A stretch of DNA of 64,000 nucleotides from Aphrophora alni. Lineage: Eukaryota; Arthropoda; Insecta; Hemiptera; Aphrophoridae. The first letter of the stretch is position 1. The number at the start of each line of letters is the position of its first letter. The translations under genes and the position numbers were made by a program. Of the stretch, positions 23,280 through 34,096 are shown one piece after another. The stretch lies in assembly GCA_963513935.1 (NCBI GenBank), contig OY740766.1, forward strand, positions 6,665,000 to 6,728,999, written 5' to 3'. The notes beneath the pieces were generated by a model. It was not told where the DNA came from. It searched no databases and worked only from the letters and a program-made list of their open reading frames with translations.

Positions 23280-23842
23280 CTTACGGGAACTTTATTGAAA
23301 CTGAATTCTTAAAGGACACTGACAACTTGTAGTAATATTAAAAAACTAATTTACTATATAAATTAAAAAAATCACTTGTTTTTACTTGTCTTTTGGGCAC
23401 CAAAAGTAACTCCAAAACCTAATTTTCCACCAAATTTCGTGCCTGGAAGATTTTTGTTTAGATTTTCACAAAATCGGCCTTTATTCGGTGTTCCATAACA
23501 GCTGTATAGAATACAATTACGATGATGTAAATAAAATCCTTGTGTATTTGTTTAGAGACATTTGTACTACCCAATTTGTTAGCTAATCCTATGTAAACAC
23601 TAAACAAATGTTTATTGCTGTACATAATAATGCTTGTTTTCTAACAGAATGTCTGCCACGAAGGGAGTTAGCTGAGCTTCAAGGGGGTAACCATTTTGTT
23701 TTAGCTCTTCCATTTTGCATGATTTTGCATCTTGTTGCAGATTTTTATATTTGAGTGCATGTTTTATGTTTTTATAAAGCAGGATAATATTAGTTAAAAA
23801 ATCATTTTCTATTGAAATCGTAGTTTTTTTTAATGAAATCAT
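23280..23842 (-). CDS. Unidentified minus-strand coding candidate, two segments
   Basis: Not recognised. Segment A (23842 to 23612) encodes a 76-residue open frame with a composition that looks coding (for example MEELKQNGYPLEAQLTPF). Segment B, another minus-strand frame ending at the TGA near 23369, reads TQGFYLHHRNCILYSCYGTP and continues KGRFCENLNKNLPGTKFG to KTSKNK. An AATAAA lies 70-80 nt further (complement at 23291-23296). Segment A could splice to B through an acceptor such as ctatacag, but no donor gives a fully satisfying join. It could be the end of a nested gene, a retrocopy or a mobile-element ORF. There is no functional call. Confidence 0.3.
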
Positions 23843-24422
23843 ATTTTATTATGCATATTCATATTATACTTGTAATTGTAATTAATTGAGTCTTTGTTAT
23901 GGTTAGATTTAGACACAAGACTATGATATGTGTGGTGATCATGTTTCTTACTTGTTTTGACAAGTAGTTTTTATTTATACATTTCTGTATTGCATCATAG
24001 TTTTATCAACACTACACATAAAAACAATAATTTAACTACAAGGACTACAAAATCTCCAAATACTTCAAAATTGAATAACAGTTTGTTTTTTAAGCAAAAA
24101 TATTTTAAGCATGGATTTCAACTTAATTAGTAATATTTTAATTATATTTGTTGAGGATTTTTTTTAAACATCAACCTCTTTTTGAGTTTTATTTATATGT
24201 GAAGGAGGTTTTATAAATCCATAATTTTGATAAAAGCTGGCTCTCAGATCACAGATTTCATTTTATCTTTGATGTTTTCCAATTTATTTAGATATATAAA
24301 CGAAGTTATAAGACAATCTATATAATAGAACATTTTTGACAGCATTCAAAATTATCTTAGTTATAATGGAAAAAAGTTAATTTTTTGTAAATAAAATATT
24401 TAATTACCTTAGGTCCGTCTTG

Positions 24423-24478
24423 TGACTTCGTTGTTGATTGCTTCTTACATGTTTCGAGACCGTAACTCCATCATCAGA
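24423..24478 (-). other. Hammerhead-like / Penelope-type core motif
   Basis: On the minus strand, CTGATGA (24477-24471), a short imperfect hairpin with GAG/CTC, then GAAACATGTA (from 24455). The C-AT-G-UA after GAAA fits the very short stem III of minimal hammerheads, and TTTT before the core can pair with AGAA after it. Stem II is weak. Likely a decayed Penelope-like terminal fragment. Confidence 0.3.
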
Positions 24479-24779
24479 AAATTACTTTGTTCACTTTGAA
24501 GAACTCGTCATTGATTATACTAAAAAACACATTTAACACAAGAACATACACTGACACAAAAATAAAAACAATAAAAACACATCATATAAGCTTGTCTGAC
24601 ATTGTTGTGTGCTCTGTCATGTCTATCGGAGTACAAATTCCGTAATTTTTTGTGTTCGTAAAACACTACTTTTTGCAAAAAAAATCCATTAAATGAAACT
24701 GAGTAAAAAGTACGATAGGTATCTGTATGAGGGAAAATATATTTTGTTATGGTTAAATAAGCACAAATCATTCACGCCT

Positions 24780-25250
24780 GGGACATGAATGAGGTTACAA
24801 ATGAAGACATGATCATAAAATCCATGATATTCTGTTTGACGCCCGTCGAATGAATATACACTAGATAGCTAAGATGATATAACATCTCAGATGAACGAGT
24901 TATTAATATCCTACATGAATATTTGGATAAGAGAAAGCTATCAGTAAATGGGTGTCACATTTGCTCATAGATGACCAAAAACAGAATTGCATGACCATTT
25001 CAAAGCAGTATTTGGACATGTTTCAGTACAATTCAAGTTAGCTATCTAATCTCCAAATTTGGGCCCTTGTAACTTCTATTTCTTTTTAATTTACAAATGA
25101 GGAAGTAATTGTGGAAAGAAATGCCTATATTGCAGAGTTCAAGAAATCTTTTTTTTTTTGGAAGGTTTAAAGAAGTGGAAAAAATGACGGACAAAAGTGT
25201 ATTGAACTGTAAACTACGTCGAAAGATAAATTCAATTTTTGTTAGAAAAA
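24780..25250 (+). mobile_element. Mariner relic with internal deletion
   Basis: Plus strand. The region around 24885-24960 reads ISDERVINILHEYLDKRKLS, the segment before the catalytic domain of mariner transposases. From about 25040 it jumps to C-terminal sequence: an SPDLAPCDFFLF-like decayed stretch, then residues matching the GLKKLEKRWTKCIEL-GDYVEK end (here FKEVEKMTDKSVLN). The central catalytic region is deleted and frames are broken. Terminal repeats were not resolved. Confidence 0.55.
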
Positions 25251-27555
25251 ATTTTCATTTCAAAGTTGCTAATATGTCAAATGGCTCTCGTATCTATGTT
25301 AGAGAATGGAGGTCTTGTTGTTTAGTCGTACTTCAGCCACGATGGGCTTTTATACTTTAACCTCCAGAACAAATGGTAAGAAAGAAAGGATAAAAAAAAA
25401 AGTGGTCTTATCTTAGAGCCAATCAGAAATGAAGTATGGACATTCATTTATATTTGTTTAACTTTGTATACCTATATATAAGAATCTTCACAAATATTTC
25501 CTTATGGATTCACTATAGTGTTCCAAAACCATTAGTCTTGTCGCACTCTTCTATTCTTTCCCAGTTAAATCCCTTCTTTTCCCCACCTTATGATGATACA
25601 ACTAGACATCTGGAAGAATTTATTATTCCCCACCACCATTCATCCAGTCACTCGTATAATATTTAAATCTTGATAAATAATTAAAATTGTAAATTGTAGT
25701 AATATAAGTAATTAAAATCACAAAATGTATTCATTTTCATTTGTTTCACTTGTATCCTTCAAATATGTATATAATGTTAATATCAATATAGCGTATCATT
25801 CTAAAATCATGGTGTAATCTTTATATCACAATAAATAATAAATTGCAGTATAGTAATCTACATCTGTAATTGTTGTTTTAAAGTTTCATTGGATTTTATC
25901 ATACCCAGACATAATATCTGAGGAAAGACTTTGAATCAAGGAACTATAAACAAAAATCTTTTGACACAAGTGTAAATAGTTATAATAGAAAAGAACATTT
26001 TTATAGTCAACTTATTCAAATGTATAACATAATCATTTAATCTCTGTAACTTGTAGTATTAGTTTCCAATCAAACTTGAATCCCTATGTAATTGATTGTT
26101 TGTGCAAGAATTATGTTAGTGTTAATAAAAAGTATCATTCACCTTGTAATATCACATTTTATTTCAGGTTAGACATAAACTAGACTCATAAATTATTTAA
26201 ATTTGTAGAATTTTGTTTCAAAATTAAACTAGCCGTTGTATTTATACCAAAAAAGATGAAAACCTGAGATTCAATTTAAAATATTACTTCATCCAAGCGT
26301 TTGGAAGGACATAATAAATTTGAAATAAACAAATTATAACCTCTTTCTCAGACTCTTCTTGGTCTTGTCCTTACAATCCTCAACCCTTCTATTCTCTTTG
26401 TAAGTCTTTCATCTTCCATTCATTTTAAATGTTAATACTATACGAGCCCCTCCCCCCTTTTATACAGAATAATAGTTTTTGTCTTACGTTCATATAAATA
26501 TTTATAATTTTAATATTCTAAAAAAGTATTGAACAATTATGATATAAATTTAGCATAAAGTGAAGTCAGCATGTAGATCTAAGCTGAATGTATTGATATG
26601 TGATGTATGATTTTGATAAGTAATGATGACAGCATGGTATCACAGTGTATGCAGATGTTTAATATGTTTTACTGGTGATGGTTTCATTGAAGTTTCTATT
26701 ATTTTTATCTGTTTACACGATGCCTCAGGCCTAATGATTGGTGCCAGTAAGTCTAATGTGTGTTATCTTGTCAGTAGTGTATTTATGTGCCATTTGAAGT
26801 GTAAACTGTAAGATATAATATTGTGTCCATGGTCTACTGATGTTTATATTTCTGGATAAAATATAATAGAAATTTACTAAGATTTCAGGATCTTTCCCCA
26901 TTCGTATATATGGATATAAACTTAATAATATAGATAGATTGTTTTAATGATATTCAGTTTTTAATAACACAAACGAGGTTTATTTTTTTAGCTGTCATTT
27001 CGAATCTGTTATGTTCCTTTACTAATGGTTTGATAAATTTATTTTCATAAAAATCCACTAAAATTAAATATGTTCTTGGTCATTTGAAATTAACTGCTAT
27101 TTTAATATTTCCCAAATTAAGATTCGGAACATTATGGTTAAACTTCCATAAAAACAGTTGTATACTGTTTTAATGTATTCTTTTAATGCTGATCTTTCTT
27201 TCTTTTTTTTTTGATTTTTTTACTATCTTTATAATAATCCATAATCAGAAATAGTAATGTGATTTTATGTCAAATTAATTGGTTTCTAAAGAAATGTTTA
27301 ATTTGAGGGATTACTTAACTAAAGTTTACATTAAAAAAAGTGTTTCAACTTTTAAAAAATCTTTGAAATTGTCAAGGTGTCCTGATTTTGCAACATTCTG
27401 TATCCAAAAATGAAAAAGAAAAAAAAAAAGGTATTGTTAGGAGGTTCTCTATTTTATGTGATATAGTTGGCAAACATTTTACTACATATTCTTCTTTTAC
27501 AACCTTTCATGAAGGCACTATATGGATTTTCCTCCTCAACATTTTTTCTCTATCT

Positions 27556-27778
27556 CAGGAGTTCATTATTATGAGTACAGGTGTGGTAATACTGATGAAC
27601 ACTAAAGGACTTAGCTGGATTTCACGTTCTTTTGTGTAGTTTTGGGTTAGATCATTCTATTTCAAGGTCCTATCTGTTTTCGCTTGACCAACTCTTGTTC
27701 TCTTCCGACCCTCGCGCTATTAAAGTATTCGAAGGCTAGGGGTCTTTAATTTATGTTCTTTTCTTCACTTTTTTATAT
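27556..27778 (+). repeat. Unclassified dispersed repeat, copy 2
   Basis: Second copy of the repeat at 10608-10820, same strand, with the same block order: tgagtacaggtgtggtaat, cttagctggat, gttttgggttagatc, gaccctcgcgctattaaagt, then a T-rich end. The GC level in the block gaccctcgcgc is above the surroundings. Confidence 0.5.
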
Positions 27779-29644
27779 GGCGGTGATGACCGAGAAGATT
27801 TTTGCCTTTAAACTACAACAACAAAAATTTGCTCCATACATATCTTTCGACGGCAGCCATTCTCAACTTTTGGGACTTAAAAATTTCAGAATGATAACAT
27901 ATTAATTTCTTGGTTATTTCTAATTCTCCGTTAGACTCTGTTAGAGTTCATAGCCGTAGGTCACCACTAGCCTTAAATACCATGTTTTTCTACATCATTC
28001 TCTGTTAAACTAACTGTTCTCTCATAAAGATTTCAGACACTTAATCACTCTGAGTTGACAGATTTATTCAATTCTTCAATTTTGGTCCTATTTTAATTAA
28101 AATTGTGGTGATAATAATATATAGTCTGATGACATTGAGAACAAATACAAAAAAGTTTTATTTCAGTGTGTAAGCTGTAGTTTTTGAAGTTTCTTTAGAT
28201 TTATTTCACATTTATTCCAAACAAGCGAGTACTCTTAAGATTTTGATTTGTCCCTAATATTTCTACAAACGTTTACACTTCATTTTGCACAGTTTAGTGA
28301 AATGTCTTGCACAATGTTTCATTTTTAAAATGCACTTTAAAGTAATGTAGAGTTGTTTTTAACTTTTTTTTACTTTATAGTCTTTCATTTTTATTTGTAT
28401 AGCTCATTTTATTAGGTACTGTTAACTTAGATAAGTATCTTCGGTTAACGTTTTAAAAGAAAATCTTTATTAAACTAATTTAATTGTAGGTGTTGGGACG
28501 TCAGAACGTTTGATATATGATCATTTTGCTTGGTCATTTTCCAGTCTAAAATTAATAAACAATTTTAAATAGTCTTAACGATTCAAATCTGTTAAACCCA
28601 ATTTTGACCTAAACTGCTATTTTTCCATTTTTTTTGCAACTTGCAGTAATCTCAGTCCAGATGGCAGAAGCATTTTTCATCCAATATGCATTTTCTTTTC
28701 CATCAAATAATTTAAAAAAAAATGTATTATATATTAATTTTGGTGAAACTTAATTTTTTTTTTTCATATTTTTAAGATTTGTATCTAACTTAAATCATAT
28801 TTCAAACTTTATAAATTATAATAACATTATAGTAAACTAAATTTTGAGTATTCCACTCACCTATAAACATACCTATATAGTGTGTTTAAATTTAAATTTC
28901 ATCAACTATTTTGTTTCTTGGAGTCGAATATATAATATAACATCTATACAAACCGCCACGATTGTAGTCCGTTAGGCAATAGCCAATAGGGGAGCATGAG
29001 TAGCTCGGTGTTGTCAATTCGAACAACACCCTGCACGAGGCTAGTCAACGATCAAGGCTACCGACGTCTTGGAGTGCTAATAGAATTGCATAAATAAGTA
29101 GTTTGCGTATGTTTTATGATTTACGCAATAGTTTTTTGTTTTAATAATTTAAACATGTTCAGTGTAAAAATATATTAACATTATGTGTCATTATATATTC
29201 TACTTCATGAACTACAATTGTTTTGTTTTTAAAATATTTAGTCACTGTAATTTTTACTTCTTAACTATTTCAAGACTGTTTTTAAAGTCTTTAAAAACAC
29301 CCAGCACTTTTAGTAAATGGTTTGAACTAGTGTCTATAAATTTAAATAGCTAACTTAAACTAAAAACAAATTACATAAACTTTCTTAGATGAATTAGGTA
29401 TAGAAAATTCAAGGTCAAACACTTTGTTCTTACTAAACAGAATTATTGAGGGGGATTTTAAACAAAAAAATACTTATTCTTTGAGAGCAAGATTTCTTTT
29501 TAATTAATGTGATTCAAATTTTGTGGCCTCCTTTATTTTTGAAAACATCAAGCATGGACTAAAGCAAGGACTGCTTTTTGTGGTGAACTTTTTAGTTTAA
29601 GTATTTTTGGACTATTGAAACAAAATAATTTTCAAACCCATTTG

Positions 29645-29645
<1 letters not shown>

Positions 29646-29698
<53 letters not shown>
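29646..29698. repeat. (TA)n microsatellite
   Basis: About 26 uninterrupted units; allele length will vary. Confidence 0.95.
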
Positions 29699-29702
<4 letters not shown>

Positions 29703-29942
29703 CATCCAACTTTTTTTAGCTAAATCTGTTTTTAAAATTTTCCTGTCAAACCTCAGATAATCCACAAACAGATTATATTGTTCACAATTATATATCCACA
29801 AATTAAATATTCCATCCACAGATAATCAGTAGTTGTCTGTCTACCACTCTTAAACCTCTTGATGAGTGCATATATAAATGTTTTTCACGTTGTTTACTGT
29901 TATGATGTAATGTATAATACTTGTATTCTAAGTGTGGTCAAC

Positions 29943-29971
29943 CTGATGATGTCATCGGCTAATCTTGAAAC
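29943..29971 (+). other. Hammerhead-like / Penelope-type core motif
   Basis: CTGATGA (29943-29949) and GAAAC (29967-29971) at hammerhead spacing, but the intervening 17 nt do not form a convincing stem II. Included because the same pair of boxes occurs at 2670-2697, 2782-2809 and 24451-24477. Confidence 0.2.
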
Positions 29972-30154
29972 AGCTTAGTTATGTAACAACAGATTCTTTG
30001 ATATTATAATCAACACTATATATGGAATTAACAATTTATTAGTGATTACTTGGTTTTAACTAATTTATGAGAATATTTGATTGGGAGGAGAAAATTTTGA
30101 TTTCAAAATTATTGTTAAAAAGAAGGCTAAAAATGTGTAAACGTACTATTACAG

Positions 30155-30324
30155 GCACTGAAGAAGATCAAGAAGCCACTGATATGCTGGTTGGAAATGC
30201 TCAAAACCTGATGCAGTCTGTGAAAGAAACTGTGCGTGCTGCAGAATCTGCATCCATTAAAATCCGTACTGATGCAGGAATACGTTTACGATGGGTACGA
30301 CGCCAACCTTGGTATCATTACTAG
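30155..30324 (+). CDS. Vinc: Vinculin, last coding exon with C-terminal arm
   Basis: Phase 1 in. Reads [40 protein letters not shown], then [16 protein letters not shown] and stop TAG (30322-30324). It corresponds to tail helices 4-5 and the C-terminal arm (vertebrate ...LRWVRKTPWYQ), which inserts into membranes and carries a tyrosine phosphorylated in vertebrates; here the end is WYHY, one residue longer with an extra Tyr. The acceptor is ctattacag. Upstream in-frame sequence from 30067 is intronic, not coding. The end of the gene is therefore certain. Confidence 0.98.
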
Positions 30325-30885
30325 GTCAGTAAAAATGTTCTATTGAAACTGTGATATAAATTATAATTTATTTAGATTTTATTAGTCAATTTTTAAGATA
30401 CAAGTTAGAATTTCTGATATTTAAATTATTAACCACACGCAAAACCAATGATCATTTTAGCTCTCATACATGCCTTACTGTGTGTAGGATGAAAATCTGA
30501 TGGTGCACTAAATATTAAATAATCACTTGGTATTTATTTATTTTTCTATTGGTATTGTCAATATTTTTTGTATAGCAAGAAATTCATTTATCATAATGTG
30601 ATTTTGAAATATGTTTTTATATTGTTTTAAAAATCATATGTTAGCTTTGTTAAAATAATGAATTGTCAATATGGTAACAGGTTAGTTTTAGTAAGGTTAC
30701 ATTAAAAATCACTTGTTGAAATAAAAATACTTTTATGTATTTAAAACATGACACGGTTGTATATTTATTAATTTCACCAGACTAAAATAATAAAAAAATA
30801 ATAATGAAATTTAACAAATACAATCCCATTAAAGGTAATATTTGTGAAAACTTGAAAAATTTAAAGAAGAGGTTAAATTTCTTTT
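30325..30885 (+). other. Vinculin 3'UTR and candidate poly(A) signal
   Basis: No frame of interest. An AATAAA lies at 30720-30725, about 400 nt after the stop and before the Ty3/gypsy relic begins. It is a reasonable but unproven 3' end. Other AATAAA hexamers occur in this AT-rich sequence, so the transcript end is not decided. Confidence 0.35.
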
Positions 30886-32715
30886 ACAGCAACTGAAACA
30901 AACAAAAAGTCTGCAGATATACAAGTAGCCAGGTTGAAGAACCTTATAAGTTCAGATACCTTAAAAACATTAAATACTGAAAATGAGGAAAAAGAAACTG
31001 TAATACAATTTTTAAATGTCAAATAGTTTTAGCAATTTATAATAAAGGATTACAGAGAAGATTTTACAAGACGGTTTTTAGAAAATATAGCATAATGCCA
31101 GTCTTTTGAGATGACTAAAGAATAAACCAGGCAAAATTAAAGAGAGTTGCACAAAACTTGAAGCTTTTGGTGGATTAAAAATTAATCCAGTTGGTCATGT
31201 CGGCACCATTGTGGAAGCAGTATCAAAAGTAATGCCATTAACATTTATTGAGGTAAAAAACAACTGCACACCTATTACTACGCCTAAAGACTTACATTTA
31301 AAAAAATTTAATTAAGAAAGTATGATAAATTGAAAAAATTTCAAAGATTTAATTGAAACTGAAAAATATAACATTTATTAGAAGAATGAAGATTTTTTGA
31401 GAAGGTGTTTGCTGCTTTCCAGATTTTGTAAAATTAAACTTACAAATACACATTTAAAACAACGCTTGATTCATTAGTCCAAAAAGGAATAGTACAGCCT
31501 GTGAATGAATATGTAGGCATAGTAGTAGTAGAAAAATCAGACAGTATGTTAAGACTTTTTATAGACCATGTTTAATTTAATTAATACATTGTAAGAGAAA
31601 GTTATACTGTTGTGACCCAGCCAAGGAGCCCACCAAACCAAAATCATAATAATTATAAATTAGGATGTAATGAAAAGAGATTTTTAAATAATAAAATATG
31701 AATTGGCACTTGCGATTTTGATGAGCAGTGCAATATGACGTAGAAGAAGGGGAGGGGATAGACGAGGAGTGGAGGGCTTGAGCTAGCGAGCCGACCGAGA
31801 GTCTGTTCCGAGAGCCGCGAGAAGGAAGACCGCTACGGGGCGAGGTCAGGTCAGTCCATTTTCGGCCACGTGCTAGCTAAATTTAAACGGTATGCTTTTC
31901 GGCCACTATTAAGGCTTTATCTTGCCGTTATGTCTTTTTAATAAATCATAATCATTTTTGTAATCTTTTAATTCAGCACTAAAATAGAATATAACATTTA
32001 ATTTCACTTGCGTTGCGTGCGTTCATTAGCGTCCTAACCCGACTCCTTGGCCCATCCTGACAAGATTCGGCTAAAGTGTACGCGGTCTCCAGCCAGCCGG
32101 AGCTTCCAGCTGGTCAAAAGAAGTGGAGACGGTCACACTGTTTCTATTGCGTATAAATTGTCAACTAAATTACTGTATAAAAAACAGTATACAATACTTG
32201 ATATTAAAGATGGATTTTATCACATAGGAAAACGTAAATATATAGCAGACTATTTGTCAAGAAGTGGATCACTAAATTATTCTGAAGACGATGTTATAAT
32301 AAAAGATACTGTTTAGGTTCAACAGAAATAAAATTTTGTGAAGATCATTCATTAGAATTTTAAAAGGAAAGCTATAAGGATCTTGTTTTAAGTCAAGTGA
32401 AAAAATACTGTGAACAGGGAGTGCCAAACTTAATTACATTGGCTACAGGTGACTTGAATCATTGTTTTACATAAGATATGAAATCCTATTAAAAAATGGT
32501 TTATTATACTTTCAAAATAGATTATTCATATTTGAATATTTGAACCTTGAACTTTTAACTTTACTGAATCTCATTTGGGAGCTAATAAAACAAAACAAGT
32601 GGTATCTAACTTCTTTTATTGGCTTCCAATGTTATCTGATATTAATAATCAAGTTTCTAGAAGCAAAATTTGTCAGAAATATCAGACGTCAAAAATTAAG
32701 GATTCATTAAATAAC
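30886..32715 (+). mobile_element. Ty3/gypsy retrotransposon relic (interrupted)
   Basis: Decayed gag-pol in order on the plus strand. A Gag-like piece (VARLKNLISSDTLKTLN) is at about 30918-30980, then a protease/RT-linker-like stretch (31150-31300). The start of reverse transcriptase is at 31450-31610 (SLVQKGIVQPVNE, then VVVEKSD). A solo LTR splits RT at 31611-32137, and RT resumes with KQYTILDIKDGFYHI. The frame jumps directly to the end of RNase H (RKYIADYLSRSGS, ~32232-32270), so the RT active-site YxDD segment is deleted. Last comes an integrase zinc-finger-like region (32465-32715) in two frames. Many stops; no LTRs of its own were found. Non-functional fossil. Confidence 0.75.
31611..32137. 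mobile_element. Solo LTR nested in the gypsy relic
   Basis: 527 bp starting TGTGACCCAGCC and ending GACGGTCACA, so it has the TG...CA ends and short inverted TGTGACC termini of an LTR. It is flanked by a 4-bp direct repeat CTGT (31607-31610 and 32138-32141). Removing it restores continuity of the reverse transcriptase reading (ESYTV, then the VSIAYKLSTKLL segment). Contains an AATAAA at 31940-31945 and a GC-rich 5' third. Orientation is undetermined; the AATAAA favours plus. No internal region remains. Confidence 0.75.
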
Positions 32716-34050
32716 CATGAAATATAAGATATCCCCTGTTTTTTTGTTTCTATATTAGTAACTTCTTGTGTACTAACAGCTCTGAATGTGGCTTGAGGTG
32801 TCGCATCATTTTTTAAAATTTCTGATCAAGTTCAGCGCCTTTTTTTTAATATGCACTTTCTTAGTGTCACTCCCAAATATTGTGCATTGTTTTTGTATGA
32901 TTTGATGTTGAATGATAACGAAGGCAGGTAATTAATTTTCCTGTTGGTAAAATTAACATGTATAGATTTGGCTATGTTTGGTTATATTTGCCATGTTTTA
33001 ATCCAAACTGATTATATTGGTGATCATTTTTAGTTTCCCAGTTTCTGCTTTGATGGTGTTACCTTTTGTAATGGTAGCAGCGGCAGTGGTGATTATTCAT
33101 ATAAGGTGGGTTTATTCATGATGTTGCCTTGTGGATTCAACCAGCATTCTTTTCAGTTACAAGTAACAGATTTATACTTTACTTTGAAATTGACTGGCTG
33201 TAATGTGTTGGTACATCTTTCTCCATTTTGTATTCCAGTCTGCAATTTCACACTTTGTACAAATGACATCCACTTACCATAGAAATATTTTGTTGTTGTT
33301 TAAAAGTTGTCACTGTATTTGCTAGTTTTGTTAAACAACATCTCATGAAAAAGTTGTGAAATTATATTACTACAATAACATATGGAAATATTGTTTCTGA
33401 AATGTTTTAGATAATCAGAAAATACAAACTACTAGTGCCTGACCTGTGCCATGGAAAGGTGCAATAACAACAACTCTCAACCCATTTTCTTCCTTCTACG
33501 TTAGCTTTACTTTAATACAGAATAAACTAATATATTTTTACATATATCCTATAAGACACTTTAGAAGTTAACTTTGTGATGGATTTAGAGCCGTCCTATA
33601 AATCTTGACTATTCTCTTTAGTATTTTTTAAAAAATATCAAAGTACAGTACTGCTATTACAGTCGTTTATTTTAATGCATATCTTTTACTTTTTAAACTT
33701 TAACAACATTAAAAATTATTATTACATTTATACAATAATTTGTTATTTTAAACATAAATAAAGAATGAATGAACTAGATTTTTGTTTTATAAAGTATAAT
33801 TTTAGTAAATAACTTCTACAAATTGTTGCAATGACTCGAACAACTCTAGTTATGTGAGAAGCCAGAGTAAATTAATCAATTGAAATTCTTGGTAGAACGA
33901 GACTTCTGATGATTATTCTTCAACAGAACAAACAGCTCAATATCTTCTGTATGAGTGTGAAGTGCTTGCATTCTTGGAAGAGTCTTTGTTGTGCGGTCCT
34001 GAATGGTTTCGTAAGGAGCTATAGGCGATTTGAGAGGAATTTTGGTCTGG

Positions 34051-34096
<46 letters not shown>

